64,000 bases of DNA from Companilactobacillus formosensis (GCF_005405305.1 NZ_BJDU01000001.1:122791-186790), one strand, 5' to 3'. Positions 44,973 through 53,524 are shown, counted from the first letter of the stretch. Made by a program: numbers and translations. The notes: a model not told the origin generated them from the sequence alone.

Positions 44973-46389
44973 ACCGAGACGGATGCATCCCGCAGCAATA
45001 ATTTTTTTGATGTACACTTCAATTCGGAGCGTGATTGTTCCGTTAATAATTTTGGCAATTGGGATAAATAATAGTAATGCTCAACTTCAAAAAATCGTTA
45101 TCGCAATCGTGGCTGTACTTATTATCTGGGCTATCGCTGACATTTTTGTCGATTATTTTATGTACACTTATCAATTGCTTGAGAGTGAAATCATTATTAG
45201 AAGTGGTTTATTTGTCAAAAAGGTTAATCACGTGCCTTATAAGAGAATTCAAAATATCACAACTAATCAGTGGTTCTTTTTAAAACCGTTCAAATTAGTA
45301 GAGTTAGAGATTGAAACAGCTGGTCATTCAGAGACTTCAGAAGTGTCTTTAAAGGCTGTACCTAGTAGCCTCAAAGACGAAATCAATCAGCTGAGAAATG
45401 GTGTCCAAGTTGTTGAAGATGTTAAACCAGTCGCTCAAAATACTTATCAAATTTCTTGGTCCGACTTATTGTCATTTTCTTTAACATCACCAGCTTTTCT
45501 TAGCGGATTGTTAGTTGCTTTGGCTGCGTATGGTAAAATTTCCGATTTGATCGGTGATCAATTTTATGCAGATATGGTAACTAAAACAGCCGGTTTAGGT
45601 TTTCCAGTAGTAGTCTTTTTAGCTGTTTTAGTATTAGTGATTTTTTATATTGGTTCAGCGTTAATTTTGATTGCTAAATATTTTCACTTTCAACTAACGG
45701 AGAATAAGGGACAATTCATCATCGAGAGAGGCTTGTTCCAAACTAAGAAGACGACGATTGCAACTGAGCGGATTCAAGCTATTGTTATTAAGCAACCGTT
45801 AATGCGAAGTTTTTTTAAAATTGCGACGATTCAATTAGTGATAGTGTCAAATTCTAATCAAGGCGATACGGAAAAAGATATCATCGTAATGCCAGTAATT
45901 AAGACAGATAAAATACCGCAATTTATGGCGCAATTTTTTAAAAACGTTCCGTTCTCTATTCCAGAAGTTCAATCACAAAGGTTTACGTATTTTTACAATT
46001 TTAGAAATTACAGTTTGTGGTCTTTGCCAATATTGGCTATTTTGATTGCGATATTGCACAACCACATTTTAATTGGAGCAATTTTAACTGCGGTGATTTT
46101 GATCCTGTGGAATATTCCAGCTTATCTTGAGTCCAAACGCTCTAAAGTAACAGTTTTAAATCGAGATTATATTTTCTTGCAGAATAGCTCTTTATTGACT
46201 AGACAAACGATGTTCATTCCTAAAATGACGATTCAATTTTTAAAGAGACGTAATAGTTTATGGCTAGAGAAAAAGCAAATTGCTGGTTTAACGGTCAATG
46301 TACGCTCGGGAATTACCAAACGTAGTTTTAATATAGATTATCAAAAACAAGCCGATATTGATTCTGTTATGAAATGGTATAAAGAATAA
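44962..46389 (+). CDS. Bacterial PH-domain membrane protein (YdbT-like)
   Basis: 475 residues with three bPH2 repeats (about 65-145, 255-330 and 405-470) between paired membrane helices. Repeats carry the 'IIxSGLFxKKxxxxPYxRIQNI' pattern, seen as ESEIIIRSGLF...VPYKRIQNI and IERGLFQTKKTTIATERIQAI. Typical length for YdbT is about 490 residues. Acts with the preceding gene; the likely site is the membrane. Confidence 0.8.
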   Translation: MTSKPRRMHPAAIIFLMYTSIRSVIVPLIILAIGINNSNAQLQKIVIAIVAVLIIWAIADIFVDYFMYTYQLLESEIIIRSGLFVKKVNHVPYKRIQNITTNQWFFLKPFKLVELEIETAGHSETSEVSLKAVPSSLKDEINQLRNGVQVVEDVKPVAQNTYQISWSDLLSFSLTSPAFLSGLLVALAAYGKISDLIGDQFYADMVTKTAGLGFPVVVFLAVLVLVIFYIGSALILIAKYFHFQLTENKGQFIIERGLFQTKKTTIATERIQAIVIKQPLMRSFFKIATIQLVIVSNSNQGDTEKDIIVMPVIKTDKIPQFMAQFFKNVPFSIPEVQSQRFTYFYNFRNYSLWSLPILAILIAILHNHILIGAILTAVILILWNIPAYLESKRSKVTVLNRDYIFLQNSSLLTRQTMFIPKMTIQFLKRRNSLWLEKKQIAGLTVNVRSGITKRSFNIDYQKQADIDSVMKWYKE

Positions 46390-46408
46390 TTGTAATTAAT
46401 TTAGATGA

Positions 46409-46437
46409 TTGCTAAAAATTAAAACAGCAGTTATAAT
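46409..46437 (+). promoter_or_regulatory. Promoter of the small antitoxin RNA
   Basis: TTGCTA, 17 bases, TATAAT: a near-consensus promoter with no protein gene behind it on this strand. Confidence 0.65.
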
Positions 46438-46443
46438 ATCTTT

Positions 46444-46543
46444 GTAATTGAAAAGAGACCAAGAGGATGTACCCCTCTTAGTCTCAATCATGAGTCTGAA
46501 TAGATTTGTTGGTGAGCTAACCTTTACGGTTAGCTTTTTTGAT
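46444..46543 (+). ncRNA. Probable type I antitoxin RNA, about 100 bases
   Basis: Begins about seven bases after the TATAAT, forms a 5' hairpin (GAGACCAAGAGG / CCTCTTAGTCTC) and ends in a strong terminator, GAGCTAACC TTTAC GGTTAGCTTTTTT. The whole RNA is antisense to the 3' part of the toxin transcript on the minus strand. Part of it (GATGTACCCC near 46467) also partly matches the toxin's ribosome-site region read on the plus strand (ATGCACCTCC), which would allow pairing there. Start and end are inferred from the promoter and hairpin. Confidence 0.55.
46449..46484 (-). terminator. Terminator of the toxin transcript
   Basis: Read on the minus strand: GAGACTAAGAGG, loop, CCTCTTGGTCTC, TTTT. 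It gives a toxin mRNA of about 300 bases. Confidence 0.65.
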
Positions 46544-46646
46544 TATCGCATATGCAATGGCGAAGTTAATACTTGCCATCGATATGGTCAAAATGAAAAA
46601 AGCGACCATAATGCTCAATCCAACTCCTACTATTCGATTTCTTCAT
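46517..46646 (-). pseudogene. Type I toxin-like membrane peptide, broken by a one-base insertion
   Basis: A ribosome site GGAGG (46656-46660) stands nine bases before an ATG at 46646, but that frame gives a non-hydrophobic 26-residue peptide. If one A is removed from the AAA at 46638-46640, the frame becomes 42 residues: MKNRIVGVGLSIMVAFFIL, a continuing hydrophobic helix, then IIKKANRKG. This is the plan of type I toxins: one membrane helix with a basic tail. The stop lies just inside the antitoxin terminator. Either the toxin is dead or the base is a sequencing error. Confidence 0.5.
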
Positions 46647-46754
46647 AGTCATGCACCTCCACTTGTAAAAGTAATTGAGGGGTGCTGCACCATTCAGCTT
46701 TTACGCTCACTAGGCCAAAATGGGAGCGACCCATTAGAGCTTGACCATGACTTA

Positions 46755-46783
46755 AGAATAGAGATAAATTAAATTTCTAGCAA
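46755..46783 (-). promoter_or_regulatory. Promoter of the toxin transcript
   Basis: On the minus strand: TTGCTA, 17 bases, TATTCT. It leads to a leader of about 100 bases with stem-forming arms before the GGAGG site. Confidence 0.55.
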
Positions 46784-46794
46784 CAAAATAATGC

Positions 46795-46836
46795 AAAAAA
46801 ACTCCTCAAAATTAATTGAAATTTTGAGGAGTTTTT
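46795..46836. terminator. Terminator after the MacB-like ABC gene
   Basis: AAAAACTCCTCAAAAT paired with ATTTTGAGGAGTTTTT; a long perfect stem for the minus-strand gene. Confidence 0.8.
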
Positions 46837-46844
46837 ATTATGCG

Positions 46845-49160
46845 TTATTCAGATCTAAGTGCTGTAGCAGCATCTTTCTTAGCTGCCATCTTAGCAGGGA
46901 TGTGACCACCTAAAACAGTTAGAATCGTACTGATAATAACTAAGACGATTGCGTGAACTGGATTTAGTTGTGAGACATTCTTCAGATCAGTCATGTTTTG
47001 CAAGATGATATTGATTGGGAAAGTTGCCAACCAAGCGATGATAACACCGAGTAATCCGGAGGAAACACCTAGAATAGTCGTTTCAGCATCGAATACACGG
47101 GTGATATCTTTCTTTCTAGCACCCAAAGCTTTTAGAATACCGATTTCTTTAGTTCTTTCAAGTACAGATGTGTAAGTGATGATAGCAATCATAATCATAC
47201 TTGTTACTAGAGAAATTCCAGCGAAGGCTACTAATACATATGTAATAGCATCCATCAAACCACCAGTTAAGTTAGAAACTTGACCAGCTAAATCAGTATA
47301 GATAACTTTATTTGATTCCTTCTTGCCCTTATTGTATTTATCCAAATAACTGAGGACCTTATCTTTATCCTTGAAAGTATTAGGGTAAATTAGGATACTT
47401 GCAGGAGTTGTGGAACCACCTAGATAACTAACTAAGGAAGTCTTAGTTGTATCGTCAACGTTACTACCAGTTAGGACGTTGCTGTCACTAGCCTTTTGAG
47501 CTTTGACGATGTCAGAATTCTTGTTAGTTTGGATGATATCTTGAGTTAACTTGTCACTGTATGCAATTCCTGATGAAAGAATGTTTTCAGATGATTTTGA
47601 TTTAACTTTCAAGATACCAGCAATTTTAATAGTTTTGTTGTTAGCGTTGTTGTAAACGTCGTTTAGATTAGAGTTTGGAGTATAGAGATTGTCGCTAATT
47701 TTGTTGTAGTAGTCGTTATTAGCAACTACTTTGAATTCTTTACCGACTAATTGATTGAAGTTTAATTTTTGATTATTCTTAACATTCATGCCCAAATTTT
47801 TTAAAGCATTAATATTTGTAGAATTATCACGGTCAACTAACAAAATAACTTCGTTTTCATTCTTTGGAAGTGATCCAGCGATAACTTTGTAGTGTTTCTT
47901 TAAGAAATTATTGCCGTTAGAAGATGGGTAAACGGAAGTTCCGATACCAGTCGATGAAGCCATAGCAGCAGACATTCCACTCAATGAGTTAGAACTGCTT
48001 GTATTAGAGAATTGAGCTGTTTTGACCTTGCCATCATTCTTAGTTAAAAGATTCATACCGGTTGAATAAGTGTAAGTAACGTCCTTACTCAATTCTGGGT
48101 CTAAGTTCTTAATATAATTTAGGTAGTTTTTGTTTAATTTATTAGTGTGAGTAGATTTCTCTTGTTGACTCAATTTAGCAGTAACTTTTTTAGAATTGGA
48201 GTTTTTGACCTTATCTACAGAAGCTGTCTGTTTAGAAGCAGTTTGTGAAATAGTAACTGGGAATTGAGCTAAAGTATTGCCTTGGGTTTTGTCGATTTGT
48301 TTTTGGAAACCAGATGACAAAGCCAAGACGATAGCAATACTGATGATACCAATACTTGAAGCAAAAGCAGTCAGAGCAGTTCTGGCTTTTTTAGTTTTCA
48401 AGTTGGTGAATGATAATTTCAAAGCAGTCCAGAAAGTCATCTTAGTCTTCTTGAGCTCAAAATTATCTTTAGAAGTATCTTCAACGAAAGGATTAGAATC
48501 ATCAAGAATTTTACCATCAGCAAAGTTGATAATACGATCAGCATATTCTTTAGCCAAAGTAGGGTTGTGAGTAACCATGATAACTAGTCGTTCAGCTGAT
48601 AATTCCTTGATCAACTGCATGATCTCTTCACTAGTCTCAGTATCCAAAGCACCAGTAGGCTCATCACAAAGTAAAATCTCTGGATCATTAGCAATCGCAC
48701 GAGCAATCGCAACACGTTGTAATTGACCACCAGATAGTTGGTTAGGCTTCTTATTGATATGTGGTCCTAAGCCAACTCGTTCCAAAGCTTCGCGAGCTTT
48801 TTTCTTTTTTTCCTCATTGGGGACACCACTAAGCGTCATTCCCATTTCTACGTTATCAAGGATGCTCAAATGTCCGATGATATTGTAGCTTTGGAAAATA
48901 AACCCAACGGAATTGTTACGATAAGCATCCCAGTCAGCTTCGGTGAAATCTTTAGTTGATTTACCGTTGATAACTAGATCCCCTGAATCATAGATATCCA
49001 AGCCACCGATACCGTTAAGCATGGTAGTTTTACCTGAGCCACTAGGTCCTAAGATTGCTACGAATTCTTGCTTACGAAAGGCAACAGAAACGTCATCTAA
49101 GGCTTTTGTGACGGAATCACCAACATGGTAATACTTTTTAATATGTTTTAATTCCAGCAT
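46845..49160 (-). CDS. ABC transporter, fused ATPase and FtsX-type permease (MacB-like)
   Basis: 771 residues. N-terminal ATPase: Walker A GPSGSGKTT (about 38), signature LSGGQLQRVAIARA, Walker B LLCDEPTGALDTET, H-loop VTHNP. A first helix near residue 265 opens a large extracellular domain (about 285-640, rich in Ser/Asn/Lys). Three helices follow with KEIGILKALGARKKDI. This is the one-chain MacB or YtrF-like exporter form of Gram-positives, often tied to antimicrobial-peptide export or resistance. The divergent TetR gene at 49317 probably controls it. Substrate unknown. Confidence 0.88.
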   Translation of the reverse strand: MLELKHIKKYYHVGDSVTKALDDVSVAFRKQEFVAILGPSGSGKTTMLNGIGGLDIYDSGDLVINGKSTKDFTEADWDAYRNNSVGFIFQSYNIIGHLSILDNVEMGMTLSGVPNEEKKKKAREALERVGLGPHINKKPNQLSGGQLQRVAIARAIANDPEILLCDEPTGALDTETSEEIMQLIKELSAERLVIMVTHNPTLAKEYADRIINFADGKILDDSNPFVEDTSKDNFELKKTKMTFWTALKLSFTNLKTKKARTALTAFASSIGIISIAIVLALSSGFQKQIDKTQGNTLAQFPVTISQTASKQTASVDKVKNSNSKKVTAKLSQQEKSTHTNKLNKNYLNYIKNLDPELSKDVTYTYSTGMNLLTKNDGKVKTAQFSNTSSSNSLSGMSAAMASSTGIGTSVYPSSNGNNFLKKHYKVIAGSLPKNENEVILLVDRDNSTNINALKNLGMNVKNNQKLNFNQLVGKEFKVVANNDYYNKISDNLYTPNSNLNDVYNNANNKTIKIAGILKVKSKSSENILSSGIAYSDKLTQDIIQTNKNSDIVKAQKASDSNVLTGSNVDDTTKTSLVSYLGGSTTPASILIYPNTFKDKDKVLSYLDKYNKGKKESNKVIYTDLAGQVSNLTGGLMDAITYVLVAFAGISLVTSMIMIAIITYTSVLERTKEIGILKALGARKKDITRVFDAETTILGVSSGLLGVIIAWLATFPINIILQNMTDLKNVSQLNPVHAIVLVIISTILTVLGGHIPAKMAAKKDAATALRSE

Positions 49161-49226
49161 TAATTATTCTCTCTAACTTTAAGATTTTAATGTATTATAA
49201 CAATTAATTTGGTAATATGTCATTAT

Positions 49227-49236
49227 TGTTGCAACA
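49227..49236. promoter_or_regulatory. Candidate operator between the ABC and TetR genes
   Basis: TGTTGCAACA, a perfect 10-base palindrome in the 156-base divergent gap. Short, so chance is possible. Confidence 0.3.
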
Positions 49237-49316
49237 CCATGTTTCATATAATAGAAAATATATTTAATAAATTCAATCATCAATCTGAGACAAACTGTTG
49301 TACAAATGGAGGAACC

Positions 49317-49859
49317 ATGGTCGGAATCAAAAATAATAAGCAAGCACAACATACGAAAAAAGTTTTACAAGAGAATGTATTACAGTTACTACAGAAAAAA
49401 AGCCTTAGTTCCATTACGGTCACTGAGGTTTGTCAAAAGGCTCACGTCAATCGAACAACCTTTTATCGTTATTTTGATGATATTTATATGTGTATCGATA
49501 AAATTGAAAGTGAATTTTTAGATGGTTTAAATATACCTAAGGAACTTTCACCAGCTAAAGCCTTACAAAAATTACTTGAAGGTTTTTACGAACATCCCCA
49601 AATTAGTAATCTGGTGTTTATTGAAGGTAAGACGAAATTACTCGATAAGATGCATCGTGCCATGGATCAAGATGGTAAACATGACAGTCCAGCAGTGGAA
49701 AATTATCAAGAGACTTACATTATGTTAGGGATGCAAGGGATTATGAAGCGTTGGGTCAAAAATGGAATGCCAGAAACACCTGAAGAGTTAACTAAGATTA
49801 TTATTCGAGTGGTTTTTGCGGATGATCTTCAGGATTGGCGTTTGAAATTTCTGGGATAG
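49317..49859 (+). CDS. TetR-family regulator
   Basis: 180 residues from the ATG at 49317, chosen because GGAGGAACC precedes it; the frame is open back to 49209 but without a ribosome site. HTH: LQENVLQLLQKKSLSSITVTEVCQKAHVNRTTFYRYFDDIYM. C-terminal half of the small Gram-positive TetR_C kind. It is divergent from the MacB-like gene, its likely target. Its last 59 bases overlap the 3' end of the convergent padR gene. Confidence 0.85.
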   Translation: MVGIKNNKQAQHTKKVLQENVLQLLQKKSLSSITVTEVCQKAHVNRTTFYRYFDDIYMCIDKIESEFLDGLNIPKELSPAKALQKLLEGFYEHPQISNLVFIEGKTKLLDKMHRAMDQDGKHDSPAVENYQETYIMLGMQGIMKRWVKNGMPETPEELTKIIIRVVFADDLQDWRLKFLG

Positions 49860-50373
49860 CAGATTTCAAAAGTTTAAGGTCAGCTTTTTTATTAGCAAGT
49901 TCTTTTTTGATGATCAGTTCACGTCCGTATTGTTCTGGATGTTGTACTACTTCAACTAATTCCAATTCTAATTGAGCTAATTCAACTTTGATAGTTTGCT
50001 TACGTAAAGTCATCAGAGGTTTTAAAATATTTTGATGCTCTTTGCCCAAAAAGTGTAGTCTTAAAACGAAATCATCATTATTCAGTTTGGTAACTTCCGG
50101 TGCTAATGGTAATTGCAGCCAGTTGCGGAATACTTTTAAACCTTGAGAAGAAATTCGATAGGTTTTTTTTCTGGAATTTTCAGCTTTATTAGGAACTAAT
50201 TCAATCAATTCTTTTTTTAATAGTCGACTCAATTCTGGATAAATTTGACTAAAGGGGGCACTCCAGAACTCAGCTTTTTCTTTATCAAAAGTTTGTTTGA
50301 TATCGTAACCAGTCATTTTTTTGCGAGTTAGTAATCCTAAAATCATATATTGTAAAGTGTTTGTGCGAGCCAT
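49801..50373 (-). CDS. PadR-family regulator
   Basis: 190 residues. The PadR winged helix (LQYMILGLLTRKKMTGYDIKQTFDKEKAEFWSAPFSQIYPELSRLLKKELIELV, residues 6-60) is followed by a C-terminal coiled dimer domain. It is divergent from an MFS drug exporter, and an imperfect palindrome covers that exporter's start region (50395-50432). PadR repressors of this layout (LmrR, PadR) respond to drugs or phenolic acids. The 59-base tail overlap with the TetR gene is unusual and may link the two transcripts. Confidence 0.85.
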   Translation of the reverse strand: MARTNTLQYMILGLLTRKKMTGYDIKQTFDKEKAEFWSAPFSQIYPELSRLLKKELIELVPNKAENSRKKTYRISSQGLKVFRNWLQLPLAPEVTKLNNDDFVLRLHFLGKEHQNILKPLMTLRKQTIKVELAQLELELVEVVQHPEQYGRELIIKKELANKKADLKLLKSAIPEISNANPEDHPQKPLE

Positions 50374-50394
50374 ATTGTTGTCCTTTACTTTTTT

Positions 50395-50432
50395 ATACTA
50401 TGTATTAAACTATATATATTAATATATAGTAT
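50395..50432. promoter_or_regulatory. Probable PadR operator of the MFS exporter
   Basis: ATACTATGTATTAA and TTAATATATAGTAT: 14-bp arms with one mismatch and a 10-base spacer, ending 11 bases before the exporter ATG. Confidence 0.6.
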
Positions 50433-50443
50433 TGAGGGTAATT

Positions 50444-51859
50444 ATGGAACAAATTAAGAATAAAAACTTAACGATGATCCTAATAGGAATTGGGATCGTT
50501 ATTTTTATGTCTACCTTAGATAGTAGCATCGTTACCGTGGCGCTACCAGTGTTGAGCAAAGCTTTAAGTACTAACATGAGTCTGATCAATTGGGTCGTGA
50601 CGATGTATCTGATCGTAATGAGTAGTACTTTAATGATCTTTGGAAAACTTGGTGATAAGTATGGCAAAATCAAATTTTTCAAATGGGGAACTTTATTATT
50701 TGTCGTCAGTTCAGCATTATGTGCTCTATCAGTCAGTTGGTTAACTTTGATAATTTCAAGAAGTTTACAAGCTATCGGTGCAGCAATGACAATGGCTACC
50801 TCAAACGGAATTATTGTCGAAGTCTTTCCAGATAGCCGTCGTGGACAAGCCTTAGGTTGGATGGGGTCATTCGTTTCTTTAGGTGGAATCATCGGACCTA
50901 GTATCGGAGGAATTTTATTGAATTTCTTCCCTTGGCACATTATCTTTTGGTTAAACGTACCAATCGGTATTATTGCAATAATTCTATTATTTAAGTATTT
51001 ACCTAGTAATTTGGATCAAAAATATACTAGTCAAGGTTTTGATTTAACCGGCTCAGTTTTATTGGTAGTTGGTTTTACTAGTATGTTTGTTGGAATTTTA
51101 TTGAGCCAACAATTAGGGTGGGCTGACTGGCGCATTCTGACTATGACGATTGTTGGATTGATTTTGTTAATTATTCTCTATCGTTATGAAACTAAGCAAA
51201 ATGAACCAATTTTACCAGTCAACTTGTTCAAAAATAAGTGGTTTACGATGCAGTTATTAGCTTGTTTTATGGTCTTTATTATCGACTTCTTTTTCGATGT
51301 GATTGCACCATTTTACTTGCAAAACGCTCGTGATTTCAGTCCGTTGTTTAGTGGTTTCTTCTTGCTGATTTTCCCAGTTGTACAATTATTCGTAGCACCA
51401 ATTTCGGGAAATTTGGCCGATAAACACGATCCCTTCAAGATTACTTTGATTGGTTTAGCAATCATTAGTTTTGGTCAAATCTTCTATGTTATTAGTGGAC
51501 TAAATAATACAGTGTTAATTTTTGCTGTCGGAGCTGCTTTAGCTGGATTGGGTAATGGTTTGTTCCATTCACCTAACAATGTGTTGGTTATGAGTAACGT
51601 TTCGCAAAAAGACTATGGTTCTGCTGGTAGTGTTTATAGTTTGGCAAGAACAGTCGGAATGGTAGTTGGATCAGCTATGTCAACGACGTTATTATTCGGT
51701 TCAATGTCGATTTTAGATGGCAGTCGAGTTAAGTCATACATACCAAGTAAGCCACAATTATTTATCGATGGGATGCATATTACTTTTGGTTTGTCTTGTG
51801 CAATCAGTGTTATTTTGTTGATAGGAATTTTTGCTTGGCATCGCCGTAGTAGTAAATAA
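50444..51859 (+). CDS. MFS multidrug exporter, DHA2/EmrB type (14 helices)
   Basis: 471 residues from the ATG at 50444 behind GAGGGT. STLDSSIVTVALPVLSKAL is helix 1 with the D1 motif, GKLGDKYGKIKFF is motif A, and GWMGSFVSLGGIIGPSIGGIL is motif C of drug antiporters. It expels drugs with protons. Drug range unknown. Controlled, by position and palindrome, by the divergent PadR. Confidence 0.9.
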   Translation: MEQIKNKNLTMILIGIGIVIFMSTLDSSIVTVALPVLSKALSTNMSLINWVVTMYLIVMSSTLMIFGKLGDKYGKIKFFKWGTLLFVVSSALCALSVSWLTLIISRSLQAIGAAMTMATSNGIIVEVFPDSRRGQALGWMGSFVSLGGIIGPSIGGILLNFFPWHIIFWLNVPIGIIAIILLFKYLPSNLDQKYTSQGFDLTGSVLLVVGFTSMFVGILLSQQLGWADWRILTMTIVGLILLIILYRYETKQNEPILPVNLFKNKWFTMQLLACFMVFIIDFFFDVIAPFYLQNARDFSPLFSGFFLLIFPVVQLFVAPISGNLADKHDPFKITLIGLAIISFGQIFYVISGLNNTVLIFAVGAALAGLGNGLFHSPNNVLVMSNVSQKDYGSAGSVYSLARTVGMVVGSAMSTTLLFGSMSILDGSRVKSYIPSKPQLFIDGMHITFGLSCAISVILLIGIFAWHRRSSK

Positions 51860-51882
51860 TTTTTTGATTTTTGCATAAATAA

Positions 51883-51955
51883 TGCCGTCCTCCATAGCGA
51901 AGAAAATTTCACATCTGAGCCAATTTTCTTCGCTATTCCGGACTAGATAGTGATT
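51883..51955 (+). repeat. Dispersed intergenic repeat, best-preserved central palindrome
   Basis: GCCGTCCTCCA, then TAGCGAAGAAAATT (51895-51908), a 13-base loop, the exact mirror AATTTTCTTCGCTA (51922-51935), then TTCCGGACTAGATAGTGA. The perfect 14-bp arms would fold as a hairpin. The GATGC terminator at 51982 follows. Confidence 0.7.
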
Positions 51956-51981
51956 CTATTTTTATTTAATATCAACAAATC

Positions 51982-52034
51982 AAAAGCATCTATTCGGAGT
52001 TGTGTGCGCACACTTTCCAAATGGATGCTTTTTT
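51982..52034. terminator. Hairpin terminator, recurring family
   Basis: AAAAGCATCTATTCGGAGT with arms GTGTG/CACAC and ending CAAATGGATGCTTTTTT. It serves the MFS gene and codB, which converge here. Confidence 0.75.
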
Positions 52035-52041
52035 ACGTAAT

Positions 52042-53394
52042 TTAAATTGTATTAATTTTTTTAGTTCTAGCACTAACTAAGTAATAAAGAATAGCGGTGA
52101 TAATCATAGCGGGGAAGGTGGCACCGACTGTTTGAACGATGAAGTCTAATTTATTCAATCCTAGATAACTCAAGACTCCAATTGCCCAAGTGGTGATTGC
52201 CATTAAGTTGACGCCTTTTGTATACCAATATTTACCTTGAGGTCTGGAAAGTTCTTTGACTTGATAGTCTTTTTTCTTAATGAAGAAGAAGTCAACCAAG
52301 AAGATAGCAATTTCTGGTCCTAGAAACATTCCAATGCCGTCTAGAAAAGTTTCAAAGGTAGTTAAGAAACTGGCCACATAAACGGGAATAAAGGTCATGA
52401 CAGTGGCGACTAGGGTAACGATCCATAAAGCTGGTGTTAATTTGAGCTTGTGGAAAATATTAGTCATCGCTGAACCGGCTGCCATTAAATTAACCGCATT
52501 GGCAGTGGTACTGGTGATAACAATGACTAACATGGCTAAGATTCCTAGGCCTAATTTGGCAGCAATTGTACTTGGATCAGCGTTGTTGGGGTCGAATTTG
52601 TTGATAGTGATAGCTGTAGCGATAGTAGCAATCAAACCGATAAAGGCAAACCAGAACAAACCAATATTGGCGCCGAAGAAGGAAACGGTTGTAGCGGCGT
52701 GTTTGTCTTTGGTAAAACGGCTGAAATCGGCGGCAGCTGTGACCCAAGCTAAGTTGAAAGCTGCCAAGATATCGACGATTTTTCCGCTGGGTAGTTGGAA
52801 TTTAGCAGCTGGTTGCCATTTGACGATTTCGTGGAAAGGAACGGTTTTTAGAACAACGATGGATTCCCAAGTTACTAAGATAATTACTAAAATAATTCCG
52901 AAACGTTCAATCCATTTTACTGATTTTTCCCCGACTGAAATACTGATTAGATGTAGAATGGACATAACGACAATTCCAATGATAATGCTGAATTGATTGT
53001 GGAAAGCTGAATTGTTCCAGCCTAAGATGTCTTTCAAGATAAAACTAATCGAAGTAGCGGCAATAAAAGTATTGATGGCTGCCCATCCGATAAATTGAAT
53101 GACATTGACTAAAGATGGCAAGATTGAGCCTTTGACGCCAAATGATGGTCTAGTCAAAGTCATAGCTGGTAATCCGGTTTTGTATCCCATATAAGAAGCT
53201 AAAGCTAATAAAATATAGGATAAAGAACCGACGATTACTAATAAAGTTGATGCTTTGATGAGTCCAACAGCTGCGATAACGCCACCGATATACCAAGTTC
53301 CATTGTTGGCGTTAGCTCCGATCCAAGTGGCAAAAAGATCCCATTTGGACATAGCTCGTTGATCTGGTGTTGTTGCTTGAATATGTTCTTTCAT
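52042..53394 (-). CDS. codB: Cytosine permease
   Basis: 450 residues from the ATG at 53394 (GGGGGTAAC upstream; an earlier ATG at 53409 has none). About 12 helices of the NCS1 family. Marks are MSKWDLFATWIGANANNGTW at the start, TGLPAMTLTRPSFGVKGS and GWAAINTFIAA. It brings cytosine into the cell with protons or sodium. codA lies divergently next door, so together they salvage cytosine as uracil. A PyrR-type attenuator stands in its leader. Confidence 0.9.
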   Translation of the reverse strand: MKEHIQATTPDQRAMSKWDLFATWIGANANNGTWYIGGVIAAVGLIKASTLLVIVGSLSYILLALASYMGYKTGLPAMTLTRPSFGVKGSILPSLVNVIQFIGWAAINTFIAATSISFILKDILGWNNSAFHNQFSIIIGIVVMSILHLISISVGEKSVKWIERFGIILVIILVTWESIVVLKTVPFHEIVKWQPAAKFQLPSGKIVDILAAFNLAWVTAAADFSRFTKDKHAATTVSFFGANIGLFWFAFIGLIATIATAITINKFDPNNADPSTIAAKLGLGILAMLVIVITSTTANAVNLMAAGSAMTNIFHKLKLTPALWIVTLVATVMTFIPVYVASFLTTFETFLDGIGMFLGPEIAIFLVDFFFIKKKDYQVKELSRPQGKYWYTKGVNLMAITTWAIGVLSYLGLNKLDFIVQTVGATFPAMIITAILYYLVSARTKKINTI

Positions 53395-53421
53395 ATTAGT
53401 TACCCCCATAATCAGAGCAGT

Positions 53422-53497
53422 AAAAAAGGGGACTGCACCCGAGCAGTTCCCTCAATAATTAACTATTTACCGCTCCCTTATCAGCCTCACTGGACTG
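53422..53497 (-). promoter_or_regulatory. PyrR-dependent attenuator in the codB leader
   Basis: On the minus strand, in order: PyrR-binding motif CAGTCCAGTGAGGCTGA (53497-53481), which fits the AGUCC-n-GnGAGGCU anti-antiterminator consensus; arm GAGCGGT (53475-53469), which can pair with AACTGCTC (53448-53441) as antiterminator; and the terminator GGGAACTGC/GCAGTCCCC followed by T6 (53451-53422). The two pairings exclude each other. With UMP, PyrR should favour termination and shut off codB. Confidence 0.8.
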
Positions 53498-53524
53498 TTT
53501 TAAAAAGATTTTTATATTGTTGTC

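Noticed and set aside
46448-46772. Plus-strand reading frames of 66 and 77 residues in the toxin-antitoxin region
   Set aside because: They lack ribosome sites and run through the terminator hairpins. The minus-strand toxin and plus-strand RNA explain the region better.
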